NCBI GenBank assembly: GCA_016721925.1
Contig: JADKHE010000002.1
Coordinates: 186,001-250,000 of the forward strand
From: Candidatus Skiveiella danica
GTDB lineage: Bacteria; Pseudomonadota; Gammaproteobacteria; Burkholderiales; Burkholderiaceae_C
DNA length: 64,000 nucleotides
Direction: 5' to 3'
Positions 20,488 to 28,490 of this stretch are shown piece after piece. A model generated the notes under the pieces. That model made no database searches. It was given only the letters and a program-made list of their open reading frames with translations, and had not been told where the DNA came from. The stretch's first letter is position 1, and every line of letters starts with the position of its first letter. The translations under genes were made by a program, and so were the position numbers.

Positions 20488-22134
20488 ATGACCAGCATCT
20501 ACGAACAGGACCTCGCCCGCAACGAGGCCAATTTCGCGCCGATCTCGCCCTTGGGCTTCATCGAGCGCACGGCCGAGGTCTACCCCGATCGCCTGGCCAT
20601 CGTGCACGGCGCATTGCGCCAGTCCTGGGGCCAGACCTATGCGCGGGCACGCCGCCTGGCCAGCGCGCTGCAGCGCGCGGGCATCGGCAAGAACGACACC
20701 GTGGCGGTGATGCTGCCCAACACGCCGCCCATGGTGGAGGCGCATTTCGGCGTGCCGATGTCCGGCGCCGTGCTCAACACCCTCAACACCCGGCTGGACC
20801 CGGAGGCGATTGCCTTCATGCTGGACCACGGCGAGGCCAAGGCGGTGATTGTCGACCCCGAATTCGCCCCGACGATGAAGAAGGCGCTCGCGCTGCGCCA
20901 GTCCACATCGTCGGTGCTCGTCATCGATGTGGAGGACGGTTTGTTCACCGGCGATGCCTCGCCCATCGGCAGCACCACCTACGAAGCTTTCCTGGCCGGT
21001 GGCGACGCCGCTTTCGCCTGGAAGCTGCCGGCCGACGAGTGGGACGCCATCTGCCTGAACTACACCAGCGGCACCACCGGCAACCCCAAGGGCGTGGTCT
21101 ACCACCATCGCGGCGCGGCGATCAATGCGATCTCCAACGTGCTGGAGTGGGACATGCCCAAGCACGCGGTCTACCTGTGGACGCTGCCGATGTTCCACTG
21201 CAATGGCTGGTGCTTCCCGTGGACGGTGGCGGCCCGCGCGGGCGTCAACGTGTGCCTTCGCCGCGTCGAGGCGCAGGCGATCTTCGATGCCATCCGAGAG
21301 CACGGCGTCACGCACTACTGCGGCGCGCCGATCGTGCACGGCCTGCTGGTCAATGCGCCAGCGGCGATGAAAGCCGGCATCCCTGCCGGGGTCAAGGCCA
21401 TGGTGGCGGGCGCCGCGCCGCCGGCCTCGATGATCGAGGGCATGGAAGCCATGGGCTTCGACCTGACCCATGTCTACGGCCTGACCGAGGTCTACGGCCC
21501 GGCCACGGTCTGCGCCAAGCATGAGGCCTGGAATACGCTCGACATCGGCGAGCGCGCGCGCCTGAATTCCCGCCAGGGTGTGCGCTACCACCTGCAGCGC
21601 GATGTGCGCGTGCTGAACCCCGAGACGATGCAGCCGGTGCCGCAGGACGGCGAGACCATGGGCGAGATCATGTTCAAGGGCAACATCACCATGAAGGGTT
21701 ACCTGAAGAATCCCAAGGCGACGCAAGAGGCCTTCGCCGGTGGCTGGTTCCACAGCGGCGACCTGGCGGTGCAATACCCCGACGGCTACTTCAAGATCAA
21801 GGACCGCAGCAAGGACATCATCATCTCGGGCGGCGAGAACATTTCCTCCATCGAGGTGGAAGACGTGCTCTACCGCCACCCCGACGTGCTGGCCGCCGCC
21901 GTGGTGGCGCGGCCGGACCCGAAGTGGGGCGAGACGCCTTGCGCCTTCGTGGAGCTGAAATTCGGCGCGCAGACGGCGCCCGAAGACATCGTGGTGCATT
22001 GCAAGAAGCACCTGGCGGGCTTCAAGGTGCCGCGATTTGTGGTGTTCGGCGAACTGCCCAAGACCAGCACCGGCAAGATCCAGAAATTCGAGCTGCGCAA
22101 GCGCGCTGGCTCCGCCCAGGCGATCGATGTCTGA
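20488..22134 (+). CDS. AMP-forming acyl-CoA synthetase
   Basis: A 548-residue member of the ANL adenylating superfamily that activates a carboxylic acid as acyl-AMP and transfers it to CoA. The P-loop is YTSGTTGNPKGV (A3 motif), followed by the gate region PMFHCNGWCFPW, HVYGLTEVYGP (A5), and GGWFHSGDLAVQYPDGYFKIKDRSKD (A7/A8). The catalytic Lys is in KTSTGKIQKFELR (A10). The FHCNGWCFPW signature is typical of the medium-chain / methylthiopropionate-CoA ligase branch (DmdB-like). The substrate is not determined by sequence. The start at 20488 has GGAG 7 bases upstream. It is divergent from dnaG with only about 86 bases between. Confidence 0.9.
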   Translation: MTSIYEQDLARNEANFAPISPLGFIERTAEVYPDRLAIVHGALRQSWGQTYARARRLASALQRAGIGKNDTVAVMLPNTPPMVEAHFGVPMSGAVLNTLNTRLDPEAIAFMLDHGEAKAVIVDPEFAPTMKKALALRQSTSSVLVIDVEDGLFTGDASPIGSTTYEAFLAGGDAAFAWKLPADEWDAICLNYTSGTTGNPKGVVYHHRGAAINAISNVLEWDMPKHAVYLWTLPMFHCNGWCFPWTVAARAGVNVCLRRVEAQAIFDAIREHGVTHYCGAPIVHGLLVNAPAAMKAGIPAGVKAMVAGAAPPASMIEGMEAMGFDLTHVYGLTEVYGPATVCAKHEAWNTLDIGERARLNSRQGVRYHLQRDVRVLNPETMQPVPQDGETMGEIMFKGNITMKGYLKNPKATQEAFAGGWFHSGDLAVQYPDGYFKIKDRSKDIIISGGENISSIEVEDVLYRHPDVLAAAVVARPDPKWGETPCAFVELKFGAQTAPEDIVVHCKKHLAGFKVPRFVVFGELPKTSTGKIQKFELRKRAGSAQAIDV

Positions 22135-22164
22135 GGCTGGGAACGGACAGGATCGCTCCTGACT

Positions 22165-22219
22165 CCATAGCAGGAAACGACCATCCTACGCTGGGAAGGG
22201 CGGGTTTTCTCTTGAATAG
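22165..22219 (-). repeat. 60-bp dispersed repeat, copy 3 (intergenic)
   Basis: Minus strand core CCCAGCGTA-N15-GCTAT with a degenerate left flank. It lies between the convergent ends of the acyl-CoA synthetase and gamma-glutamyltransferase genes. Confidence 0.8.
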
Positions 22220-22245
22220 GGCGGGAAAATGGGCCCGGCGAGGCC

Positions 22246-24081
22246 TCAGTCGCCCATCACCACACCTTCGCGCCGCGGATCGGCGCCACCGAGCAGCACG
22301 GGCTGCCCGTTTACTGTGCTGCGCATGATGGCCTGCAGGCCGCTGTTCATGTTCTGCTCGCGCACCTCGGCGCCGCGCGTGCGCAGCGCGTCCACCGTCG
22401 GGACCGTGAAGCGCTTTTCTTCCAGCAGGCTGGGTCCGTTGAGGGAGCCGAAGTTCGGCAGGTCGATCGCCCGCTGAGGGTTCAGGCCCCAGTTGAGCGT
22501 GCCGTACAAGGTTTTGGCCACATGGTGAATGATCAGCGCGCCGCCCATGCTGCCGGCACTTAGCAGGAACTGCCCCGTCGCCTTGTCGAACACCAGCGTC
22601 GGCGCCATCGACGAGCGGGGCCGTTTGCCGGGCTGCACCCGGTTGGCAATCGGCTTGCCGTCGGCGTCGGTGGGCGCGAAGCTGAAATCGGTCAGTTCGT
22701 TGTTCAGCAGGAAGCCTTTGACCATCTGGCGCGCGCCGAAGGCGTCCTCGATGGTGGTGGTCATGGCCAGAGCGTTGCCTTGCGCGTCCACGATGCTGAT
22801 GTGGCTGGTTCCGTATTCGGGCTGGGCCGGCATCGGCGCGAAGCTGGTCTTGACGGCGCCGGGGTGGCCGGGCTGGGCGACCTTCATCGACGGCGCGCCC
22901 GGCGCCTGGCCGATCAGCTTCGCGCGTCCGGCGAGGTAGGCCGGGTCGATCAGGCTCATCCAGTTGCCGGCGGGCGGTTGCACAAAATCGGGATCGCCCA
23001 GATACAGTGCGCGGTCGGCGAAGGCCAGTCGTGCCGCTTCGGTGTACAGGTAGAGCCAGTCGGCCGACGGCGCGGGGCCAGCGGGCGTGGGCACACCGGC
23101 CTGCAGCGGCAGCGACGCCGCCTGGGTGTTCGACAGGATGCCGAGGATCTGCCCCACGGCGATCGCGCCGGAACTCGGGGGCGGGAAGCCGCAGATACGG
23201 TAGTCACGGCCGGTGGCCGAGTAGTCGTGGCAGATCGGCGTGCGCTTGCGGGGCTGGTAGCCGGCGAGGTCGGACAGGCTCAGCTTGCCCGGGTTGGTCG
23301 GGTGCTTCTGCACCTTGTCCACGATGGCCTGGGCCACCTCGCCCTGAAGCAGGGCCTTGGAGCCATTGGCCGCAATGGCCCTCAGCACGGCCGCGAGTTC
23401 CGGGTTCTTCAGCACATGGCCGACCGGCCAGGGCTTGCCGTCCGGATCGTAGAAATAGGCGGCAGCCACCGGGTCTTTGGCGAGGTATTTCTCGTTGGTC
23501 AGCGAGGCGTTCAGGCGCGCGCTGACCTTGAAGCCGCCATCGGCCAGCGTGATCGCCGGCTTGAACAACTCGGCCCAGGCCAGTTTGCCATGCTGGCGAT
23601 GCGCCATCTCCAGCATGCGCACGGCGCCCGGCACGCCGACAGAGCGGCCGCCGACCACGGCATCCATGAATGGCATGGGTTTGCCGTCCGCACCGAGGAA
23701 GAGCTTCTCATCGGCGGCCGCCGGCGCCGTCTCGCGGCCGTCGAAGGCCTCCACGTCGCGACCGTTGTAGTGCAGCAGGAAGGCGCCGCCGCCGATGCCG
23801 CTGGACTGCGGCTCCACCAAGGTCAGCACCATCTGCACGGCAATGGCGGCATCCACCGCCGAGCCGCCGGCTCGCAGCACCTGGTAGCCGGCGTCGGTGG
23901 CCAACGGGTTGGCCGCGGCGACCGCGAATTTCGACGTTGTCCAGCCGGGCTTTTCGGCGTAGCCGGACGAGCCCTCGGGCTGAATCGGGATGGTGTAGTT
24001 GAGACCGGGTGCGCTGGCGCAGCCGGCCAGCAGGGCAGCCATGGCGACGGCGCTCAGCGCACGGGTGTGAAGTTGTGGCAT
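22246..24081 (-). CDS. ggt: Gamma-glutamyltransferase, lipoprotein form
   Basis: This 611-residue N-terminal-nucleophile hydrolase cleaves the gamma-glutamyl bond of glutathione and conjugates in the periplasm. It begins with a lipoprotein signal (ALLAGC). The large subunit contains ATDAGYQVLRAGGSAVDAAIA and PQSSGIGGGAFLLHY. The autocleavage and nucleophile site is the Thr of YGTSHISIVD, which becomes the N-terminus of the small subunit. The small subunit carries NNELTDFSF, PGKRPRSSMAPT and SAGSMGGALI. The ATG at 24081 has GGAG 5 bases upstream; a longer frame to 24135 lacks one. Membrane anchoring by lipid is unusual compared with the soluble E. coli enzyme. Confidence 0.92.
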   Translation of the reverse strand: MPQLHTRALSAVAMAALLAGCASAPGLNYTIPIQPEGSSGYAEKPGWTTSKFAVAAANPLATDAGYQVLRAGGSAVDAAIAVQMVLTLVEPQSSGIGGGAFLLHYNGRDVEAFDGRETAPAAADEKLFLGADGKPMPFMDAVVGGRSVGVPGAVRMLEMAHRQHGKLAWAELFKPAITLADGGFKVSARLNASLTNEKYLAKDPVAAAYFYDPDGKPWPVGHVLKNPELAAVLRAIAANGSKALLQGEVAQAIVDKVQKHPTNPGKLSLSDLAGYQPRKRTPICHDYSATGRDYRICGFPPPSSGAIAVGQILGILSNTQAASLPLQAGVPTPAGPAPSADWLYLYTEAARLAFADRALYLGDPDFVQPPAGNWMSLIDPAYLAGRAKLIGQAPGAPSMKVAQPGHPGAVKTSFAPMPAQPEYGTSHISIVDAQGNALAMTTTIEDAFGARQMVKGFLLNNELTDFSFAPTDADGKPIANRVQPGKRPRSSMAPTLVFDKATGQFLLSAGSMGGALIIHHVAKTLYGTLNWGLNPQRAIDLPNFGSLNGPSLLEEKRFTVPTVDALRTRGAEVREQNMNSGLQAIMRSTVNGQPVLLGGADPRREGVVMGD

Positions 24082-24192
24082 GGCGTCTCCAGAGATTGGC
24101 GCGGCATCGTAATCGCCCGGCACAAGCGCTGCCAAGGCCGCAGAGCCGTCCCGCGAAGTGCGTCCGGAGCCCGACCGCAGGCTCCAGACGTT

Positions 24193-24256
24193 ACTTCATG
24201 CAAAAAAGACACTGGCCCAGCGTCGAATGGCCATGGTTAGCTATGACAACGATAGC
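24193..24256 (+). repeat. 60-bp dispersed repeat, copy 4 (intergenic)
   Basis: Plus strand core CCCAGCGTC-N15-GCTAT with TCATGCAAAAAAGACAC on the left. It lies between the ggt start and the stop of the next SDR gene. Confidence 0.88.
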
Positions 24257-24279
24257 GTCCCAAATCCTCCTCGAAGCGA

Positions 24280-25038
24280 TCAGCGCGGCGCCAGGCGAAT
24301 CGCGCCGTCCAAGCGAATCACTTCGCCGTTGAGCATGTCGTTCTCGATGATGTGTTTGGCCAGCTTGGCGTAGTCCTCGGGTGTGCCCAGGCGGCTGGGG
24401 AAGGGCACGCTGGCGGCCAGGGAGTCCTGCACTTCCTTGGGCATGCCGAACATCATGGGGGTGCCGAAGATGCCGGGCGCAATCGTCATGTTGCGGATGC
24501 CGTTGCGCGCCAGGTCGCGCGCGATCGGCAGCGTCATGCCGACGATGCCGCCCTTGGAGGCGCTGTACGCGGCCTGGCCGATCTGGCCGTCATAGGCCGC
24601 TACCGAGGCGGTGGAGATCATCACGCCGCGCTCGCCGGTGGCTTCGGGCGCGTTCTTGCACATGGCGTCAGCCGCCAGCCGGATCATGTTGAAGCTGCCC
24701 ACCAGGTTGACCATGATGGTCTTGGTATAGACCGCCAGGCTGTGCGCCCCGTTCTTGCCCACGGTCTTCTCGGCCGGCGCGATGCCGGCACAGTTGACCA
24801 GGCCCATGAGCTTGCCCAGTGAAACCGCCTTGGCCACCACGGCCTGGCCATCGGCTTCATTGCTGACGTCGCACTTCAGGAACGCGCCGCCGATCGCCTT
24901 GGCGACGGCCTCACCCTTTTCCACCTGCATGTCGGCAATCACCACGGTGGCCCCGTTGGCCGCCAGCATGCGCGCCGTGCCTTCACCCAGGCCCGAAGCG
25001 CCGCCGGTGACGATGAAAACCTTGCCTTGAATGTCCAT
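24280..25038 (-). CDS. SDR dehydrogenase of the 3-hydroxyacyl-CoA dehydrogenase (HSD10-like) type
   Basis: A 252-residue SDR. TGGASGLGEG binds the cofactor, NCAGIAPAEK replaces the usual NNAG, and the catalytic residues lie in STASVAAYDGQIGQAAYSASK. The GIAPAEKTVGKNG segment and the terminal LDGAIRLAPR match the mitochondrial HSD10-like, type II 3-hydroxyacyl-CoA dehydrogenase branch, which acts in fatty-acid and isoleucine beta-oxidation. The ATG at 25038 has AGGAG 7 bases upstream. A longer frame would run through a perfect operator-like palindrome at 25062-25077, confirming the shorter start. It stands alone, near an acyl-CoA synthetase gene. Confidence 0.88.
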   Translation of the reverse strand: MDIQGKVFIVTGGASGLGEGTARMLAANGATVVIADMQVEKGEAVAKAIGGAFLKCDVSNEADGQAVVAKAVSLGKLMGLVNCAGIAPAEKTVGKNGAHSLAVYTKTIMVNLVGSFNMIRLAADAMCKNAPEATGERGVMISTASVAAYDGQIGQAAYSASKGGIVGMTLPIARDLARNGIRNMTIAPGIFGTPMMFGMPKEVQDSLAASVPFPSRLGTPEDYAKLAKHIIENDMLNGEVIRLDGAIRLAPR

Positions 25039-25061
25039 GGAAGTCTCCTGATGCGTTGACG

Positions 25062-25077
25062 TTGACGTAAACGTCAA
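25062..25077. promoter_or_regulatory. Perfect inverted repeat TTGACGT-AA-ACGTCAA, likely operator
   Basis: Two exact 7-base arms around AA, 24 bases upstream of the SDR start codon. The shape resembles operators of MerR-type (LiuR-like) and TetR-type regulators of acyl-CoA and branched-chain amino acid catabolism. Which protein binds is inference. Confidence 0.7.
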
Positions 25078-25087
25078 TTATCGGTGA

Positions 25088-25124
25088 TAAAAAACCCGGC
25101 CGGGCAGGGCGCCGGGCCGGGCTT
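25088..25124 (-). terminator. Rho-independent terminator of the iron-binding protein gene
   Basis: On the minus strand GCCCGGCCC ... GGCCGGG forms a strong GC stem followed by TTTTTT. It lies about 25 bases beyond the stop at 25150. Confidence 0.85.
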
Positions 25125-25149
25125 TGGGCGGCGATGCGTTGGCCGCCCC

Positions 25150-26193
25150 CTATTTGAATCCCACCCGGTCGAGCATCTGCTGCACCTTGACCTGGTTCAT
25201 GCCCACGGCGCTGATCGGAATCGTCTCGCTCCTGAAGGTGCCGCCGCTCATGGCTTTGAGTGCGGCGTTCTCCACCGTCACGCCGTTGGCGGTCGGCCAT
25301 TCATTGTTGCCATTGGCGAAGTAGTTCTGCGCCTCGGGGCTGGCCAGGTATTCCAGGAACTTGACCGCGTTGGCCGGGTTCTTGGCATGGCGCGCCATGG
25401 CGCCACCGGCGATGTTGATGTGCGTTCCCCAGCTGGCCTGGTTCGGAAACACCACGCCGACCTTTTCGGCGACGGCCCGTTCCTCGGGGTTCGACGAACG
25501 CATCATGCGGGCCAGATAGTAGGTGTTGGTCACGCCGATGCCGCATTCCCCGGAGGCCACGCCCTTGATCTGGTCGGTGTCGCCGCCTTTGGGCGGGCGG
25601 GCCATGTTGTTCACCAGTCCTTGCAGCCAGGCTTCGGTCTTGGCCGGGCCGAGATGCTCGACCATGGCGCCGAAGAGGCTCAGGTTGTAGGGATGGGAGC
25701 CGGAGCGGATGCACAGCTTGCCCTTGTTGACCGGATCGGCGAGTTTTTCGTAAGTGTCCACGTCTTCGCGCTTGACCTTGACCTTGTCGTAGACGATGAC
25801 ACGGGCGCGGGTGGAAAAGCCAAACCAGGCGACGCCGCCGTCGGCAGCACGCTTGGCGCTGAACTGGGCCGGGATCGCTGCATCGAGCACCTTGGACTTG
25901 ACCGGCTGGAACAGGCCGTCGATCTCGCCCTTCCACAGCCGCGAGGCGTCCACCAGCAGGATCACGTCGGCCGGCGAGGCCGCGCCCTCGGCCTTCAGAC
26001 GCGCCAGAATTCCGGCATCATCGGCGTCCACCCGGTTGATCTTGATGCCGGTGGCCTTGGTGAAGTTGGTATACAAAGCCTCGTCCGTGCTGTAGTGCCG
26101 GGCCGAATACAGGTTCAGGACCTGTTCCTGGGCCGATGCGCCGGCGCTGGCCAGCACGACTGCGGTGGCGACGAAAACGAATTTCTTGAACAT
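25150..26193 (-). CDS. Periplasmic Fe(III)-binding protein of an ABC transporter (FutA/FbpA family)
   Basis: A 347-residue substrate-binding protein. Residues 1-21 are a signal peptide (ending ASAQ). The mature start VLNLYSARHYSTDEALY is the FutA/FbpA hallmark with iron-ligand His/Tyr candidates, and the late GVTNTYYLARMM supplies the paired tyrosines that bind ferric iron. The C-terminal ligand loop and helices fit the family length. No permease or ATPase gene is adjacent, so the transporter partners must lie elsewhere. Regulation by iron is supported by a Fur box overlapping the promoter at 26240-26269. A terminator follows. The start at 26193 has AAGGA upstream. Confidence 0.92.
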   Translation of the reverse strand: MFKKFVFVATAVVLASAGASAQEQVLNLYSARHYSTDEALYTNFTKATGIKINRVDADDAGILARLKAEGAASPADVILLVDASRLWKGEIDGLFQPVKSKVLDAAIPAQFSAKRAADGGVAWFGFSTRARVIVYDKVKVKREDVDTYEKLADPVNKGKLCIRSGSHPYNLSLFGAMVEHLGPAKTEAWLQGLVNNMARPPKGGDTDQIKGVASGECGIGVTNTYYLARMMRSSNPEERAVAEKVGVVFPNQASWGTHINIAGGAMARHAKNPANAVKFLEYLASPEAQNYFANGNNEWPTANGVTVENAALKAMSGGTFRSETIPISAVGMNQVKVQQMLDRVGFK

Positions 26194-26239
26194 GCAGGAT
26201 TTCCTTGAGTGATAGAGAAAAATGGGCGGGAATGCAGCG

Positions 26240-26269
26240 ATGATAAATCAAACGCGAATCATTCTCAAT
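26240..26269 (-). promoter_or_regulatory. Fur box overlapping a sigma-70 promoter of the iron-binding protein gene
   Basis: On the minus strand TTGAGA (26263-26268) and TATCAT (26240-26245) are separated by 17 bases. A Fur-box-like sequence, AACGCGAATCATTCTCAAT at 26251-26269, covers the -35 and spacer. Fur bound to Fe(II) would block the promoter when iron is plentiful. Confidence 0.75.
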
Positions 26270-26293
26270 AGTATTTGGTCGAATGGCGGGATC

Positions 26294-27196
26294 TTGAGCC
26301 GATGCTTGATCTGGATCCCATCGGTCGCTCTGGGCCTCGTTTTGGCGGGTTGCGCCGGGTCGCCGCCGCGAACGCCCGAGCCCCCGCCGGCGCCGGTGCC
26401 CGTGGTGCAGAAGAAGCCGCCACGGCTGGGTCTGGCTCTGGGCGGGGGCGCGGCGCGCGGCTTTGCCCACGTGGGCGTGATCCAGGTGCTGGAGGAGGCG
26501 GGTATCCGGCCCGATCTGGTGGTGGGCACCTCGGCAGGCAGCCTGGTCGCGGCGTTCTATGCCAGCGGCAAGAACGGCGTGCAGTTGCAGCAGATGGCCG
26601 AGACCATGGACGAGGCCACCTTCACCGACTGGACCTTGCCCATCTTCAGCCGCGGCATGCTGCGTGGGGAGGCGCTGGCGCGCTATGTGGGCGGCCAGGT
26701 CGGCGGACGTCCGATCCAGGACATGGCTTTGCCCCTGGGCATCGTGGCCACCGACCTGCAGAACGGCCAGGGCGTGCTGTTTCGCCAAGGGGATACCGGC
26801 ACCGCGGTGCGCGCGTCAAGCGCGGTGCCCTCGGTATTCCAGCCGGTGCGGATTTCGGGCCGTGATTATGTGGACGGAGGCTTGGTCGCGCCGGTCCCGG
26901 TGCGCTACGCGCGCGAGATGGGGGCCGAACTGGTGCTGGCGGTCGACATCTCCAGCCCGCCGGAAGGCAACGCGGCGGACGGCTCCCTGCAGATCCTGCT
27001 GCAGACTTTTGCCATCATGGGCAAGACCATCAACAGCTTTGAATTGCGCGATGCCGACGTGGTGCTGCGCCCGGTGCTCAATGGCATCGGCAGCGCGGAC
27101 TTCGGCGCGCGCAGGCGTTCGATTGCCGCCGGGCGGCTGGCGATGCAGCAGGCGTTGCCGCAGCTCCGGAAATTGCTGGCGGCACACGCACTGTAG
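26294..27196 (+). CDS. Patatin-like phospholipase lipoprotein
   Basis: A patatin-family serine hydrolase. The lipobox LAGC lies about 20 residues from the proposed TTG start at 26294, followed by a Pro-rich linker. Catalytic parts are the oxyanion loop GGGAARGFAHVGV, the nucleophile Ser in GTSAGS, and the Asp of VDGGLV. RssA-type proteins of this branch hydrolyse lipids in the envelope. Reading frames from ATG 26222 or 26240 are also open, but they would put the Fur box inside the coding sequence and give an over-long signal. TTG (GGCGGG upstream) is therefore my choice, with moderate certainty. It is divergent from the iron-binding protein gene, so the Fur box might affect both. Confidence 0.85.
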   Translation: MSRCLIWIPSVALGLVLAGCAGSPPRTPEPPPAPVPVVQKKPPRLGLALGGGAARGFAHVGVIQVLEEAGIRPDLVVGTSAGSLVAAFYASGKNGVQLQQMAETMDEATFTDWTLPIFSRGMLRGEALARYVGGQVGGRPIQDMALPLGIVATDLQNGQGVLFRQGDTGTAVRASSAVPSVFQPVRISGRDYVDGGLVAPVPVRYAREMGAELVLAVDISSPPEGNAADGSLQILLQTFAIMGKTINSFELRDADVVLRPVLNGIGSADFGARRRSIAAGRLAMQQALPQLRKLLAAHAL

Positions 27197-27236
27197 CTCG
27201 CGTGTCGTCGTGTGACGGCGGCCACCGTCACCTCCT

Positions 27237-28274
27237 TCAGCGCACGCCAGTCGACGAACTCTCGGGCGCCCGCTGACGACGCAGCGCGGTCGGTGTCTGG
27301 CCAAACCAGCGCCTGCAACTGCGGGTCAACGCGGCTTGTTCGGAATAGCCCAGCAGCTGTGCCAGTTGGGCCACGCTGGGTGCGGCGGGTTGCGCGATCA
27401 ATTCGAGGAAGCGGTCGCGCCGAACGTCGTCAACGATGTCGTTGAACACCTGACCCTCGGCAAGAAGCCGCCGCTGCAAGGTCTTGGGATGAACGGCCAG
27501 GGCATTGGCGATGTCGCGCTGGGAAACGTCGCCGGTGTCAAGAAACCGGCGCGCGAGCAAGCGAACCTGTTCGGAAACCAGCTTGTCGGGTGCACCGAAA
27601 TGCTCCTCGATGTAGCTGAGCGCCATCTGTTGCAGCAAGGGGTTTCGGTCCGGCAGGGGAAGGGAAAGGTCTCTTGCGGCCATGCGGACCGCGGCGACCG
27701 GCGCATCGAAGCGGCAGGGACAGCCAAGAACGTCGGTGTAGCTCTGCAGTGGCCCCATGCGTGGATGCGGCAGCATCGCCAGCAGGGGCTGGGCCTGCCC
27801 CTGGGTGACCAGTCTCACGAGTTGCACCATGTAGCCCAGCGAGTGCTCGATGGTCTGCGGTCGAAGCCGGACCTGGGGCACGTCGATATCGATGGTCAGA
27901 TCCACCAGGGCGCCATTCGCCTTCACGGGAACGATCGAAAAGAGATAGTTCGGGCTGAGCACGAAAAGATGCCGGGCGCCGGTCCGCAGGGCCTCCTCCA
28001 GCGTGGCGGCATGTCGCATCAGGATCAGGAGCGGGCCCGCGCTGCCGGCGCCCTGACGCTGGGCCAGGCGCAGGCCGAAATCCGGACAACTGCCGGCCAG
28101 CGCTGTGTGCTCCAGCAGCCGGATGAAGCCGATGAACGGGATGAAGGTGTCCGGATTCTGCAGGGTATCGACGGGAAGGCTGAACCGCATCAGTTCCATG
28201 ACCGGGTCCACGCCAATCGAGCGCGTCAGTGCCTCATAGGCGTCCAGGTTGGAGCTGCGCACGAGCGATGTCAT
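27237..28274 (-). CDS. AraC-family transcriptional regulator
   Basis: A 345-residue regulator of the OruR/ArgR-like AraC branch. The N-terminal ligand domain runs from about residue 1 to 200 (SLVRSSNLDAYEALTRSIG ... LRLAQRQG). The C-terminal double HTH contains DVSQRDIANALAVHPKTLQRRL and SVAQLAQLLGYSEQAALTRSCRRWFGQTP. ATG 28274 matches the usual family N-terminus; a TTG start at 28343 would add 23 untypical residues. It is divergent from the beta-helix/diheme cytochrome pair and is the obvious candidate to control it. The 12-bp palindrome at 28349-28360 lies between them. Confidence 0.9.
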   Translation of the reverse strand: MTSLVRSSNLDAYEALTRSIGVDPVMELMRFSLPVDTLQNPDTFIPFIGFIRLLEHTALAGSCPDFGLRLAQRQGAGSAGPLLILMRHAATLEEALRTGARHLFVLSPNYLFSIVPVKANGALVDLTIDIDVPQVRLRPQTIEHSLGYMVQLVRLVTQGQAQPLLAMLPHPRMGPLQSYTDVLGCPCRFDAPVAAVRMAARDLSLPLPDRNPLLQQMALSYIEEHFGAPDKLVSEQVRLLARRFLDTGDVSQRDIANALAVHPKTLQRRLLAEGQVFNDIVDDVRRDRFLELIAQPAAPSVAQLAQLLGYSEQAALTRSCRRWFGQTPTALRRQRAPESSSTGVR

Positions 28275-28348
28275 GGTCTGTAAGTTTTGGTAAGGATTTT
28301 CCCTGATGTCCTCAAAGGTTAAATGATTGTCCGGTGGAGTCAAGGGTC

Positions 28349-28360
28349 ATTTGCGCAAAT
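28349..28360. promoter_or_regulatory. Perfect 12-bp palindrome ATTTGCGCAAAT between araC-type and beta-helix genes
   Basis: An exact inverted repeat in the 216-base divergent intergenic region. It shares the ATTTG-NN-CAAAT frame with palindromes at 47277 and 50525. It could be an operator for the AraC-family protein or a shared repressor. Evidence is sequence shape only. Confidence 0.4.
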
Positions 28361-28490
28361 CGCGGAGCATCACCGCACCCGCCTCATGGGATATGCCGGT
28401 GTCATGCCAACTCGCCATCGACGACCTGGAACAACGGCTGAGGCGAATGGCCATGGCGGCTCAATCACGACATTTATCTGGAGATTTCTC

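Noticed and set aside
20185..22011. A 608-codon open frame antisense to the acyl-CoA synthetase gene and running into dnaG
   Set aside because: Composition is typical of a GC-rich shadow frame and both sense genes have full sets of motifs.
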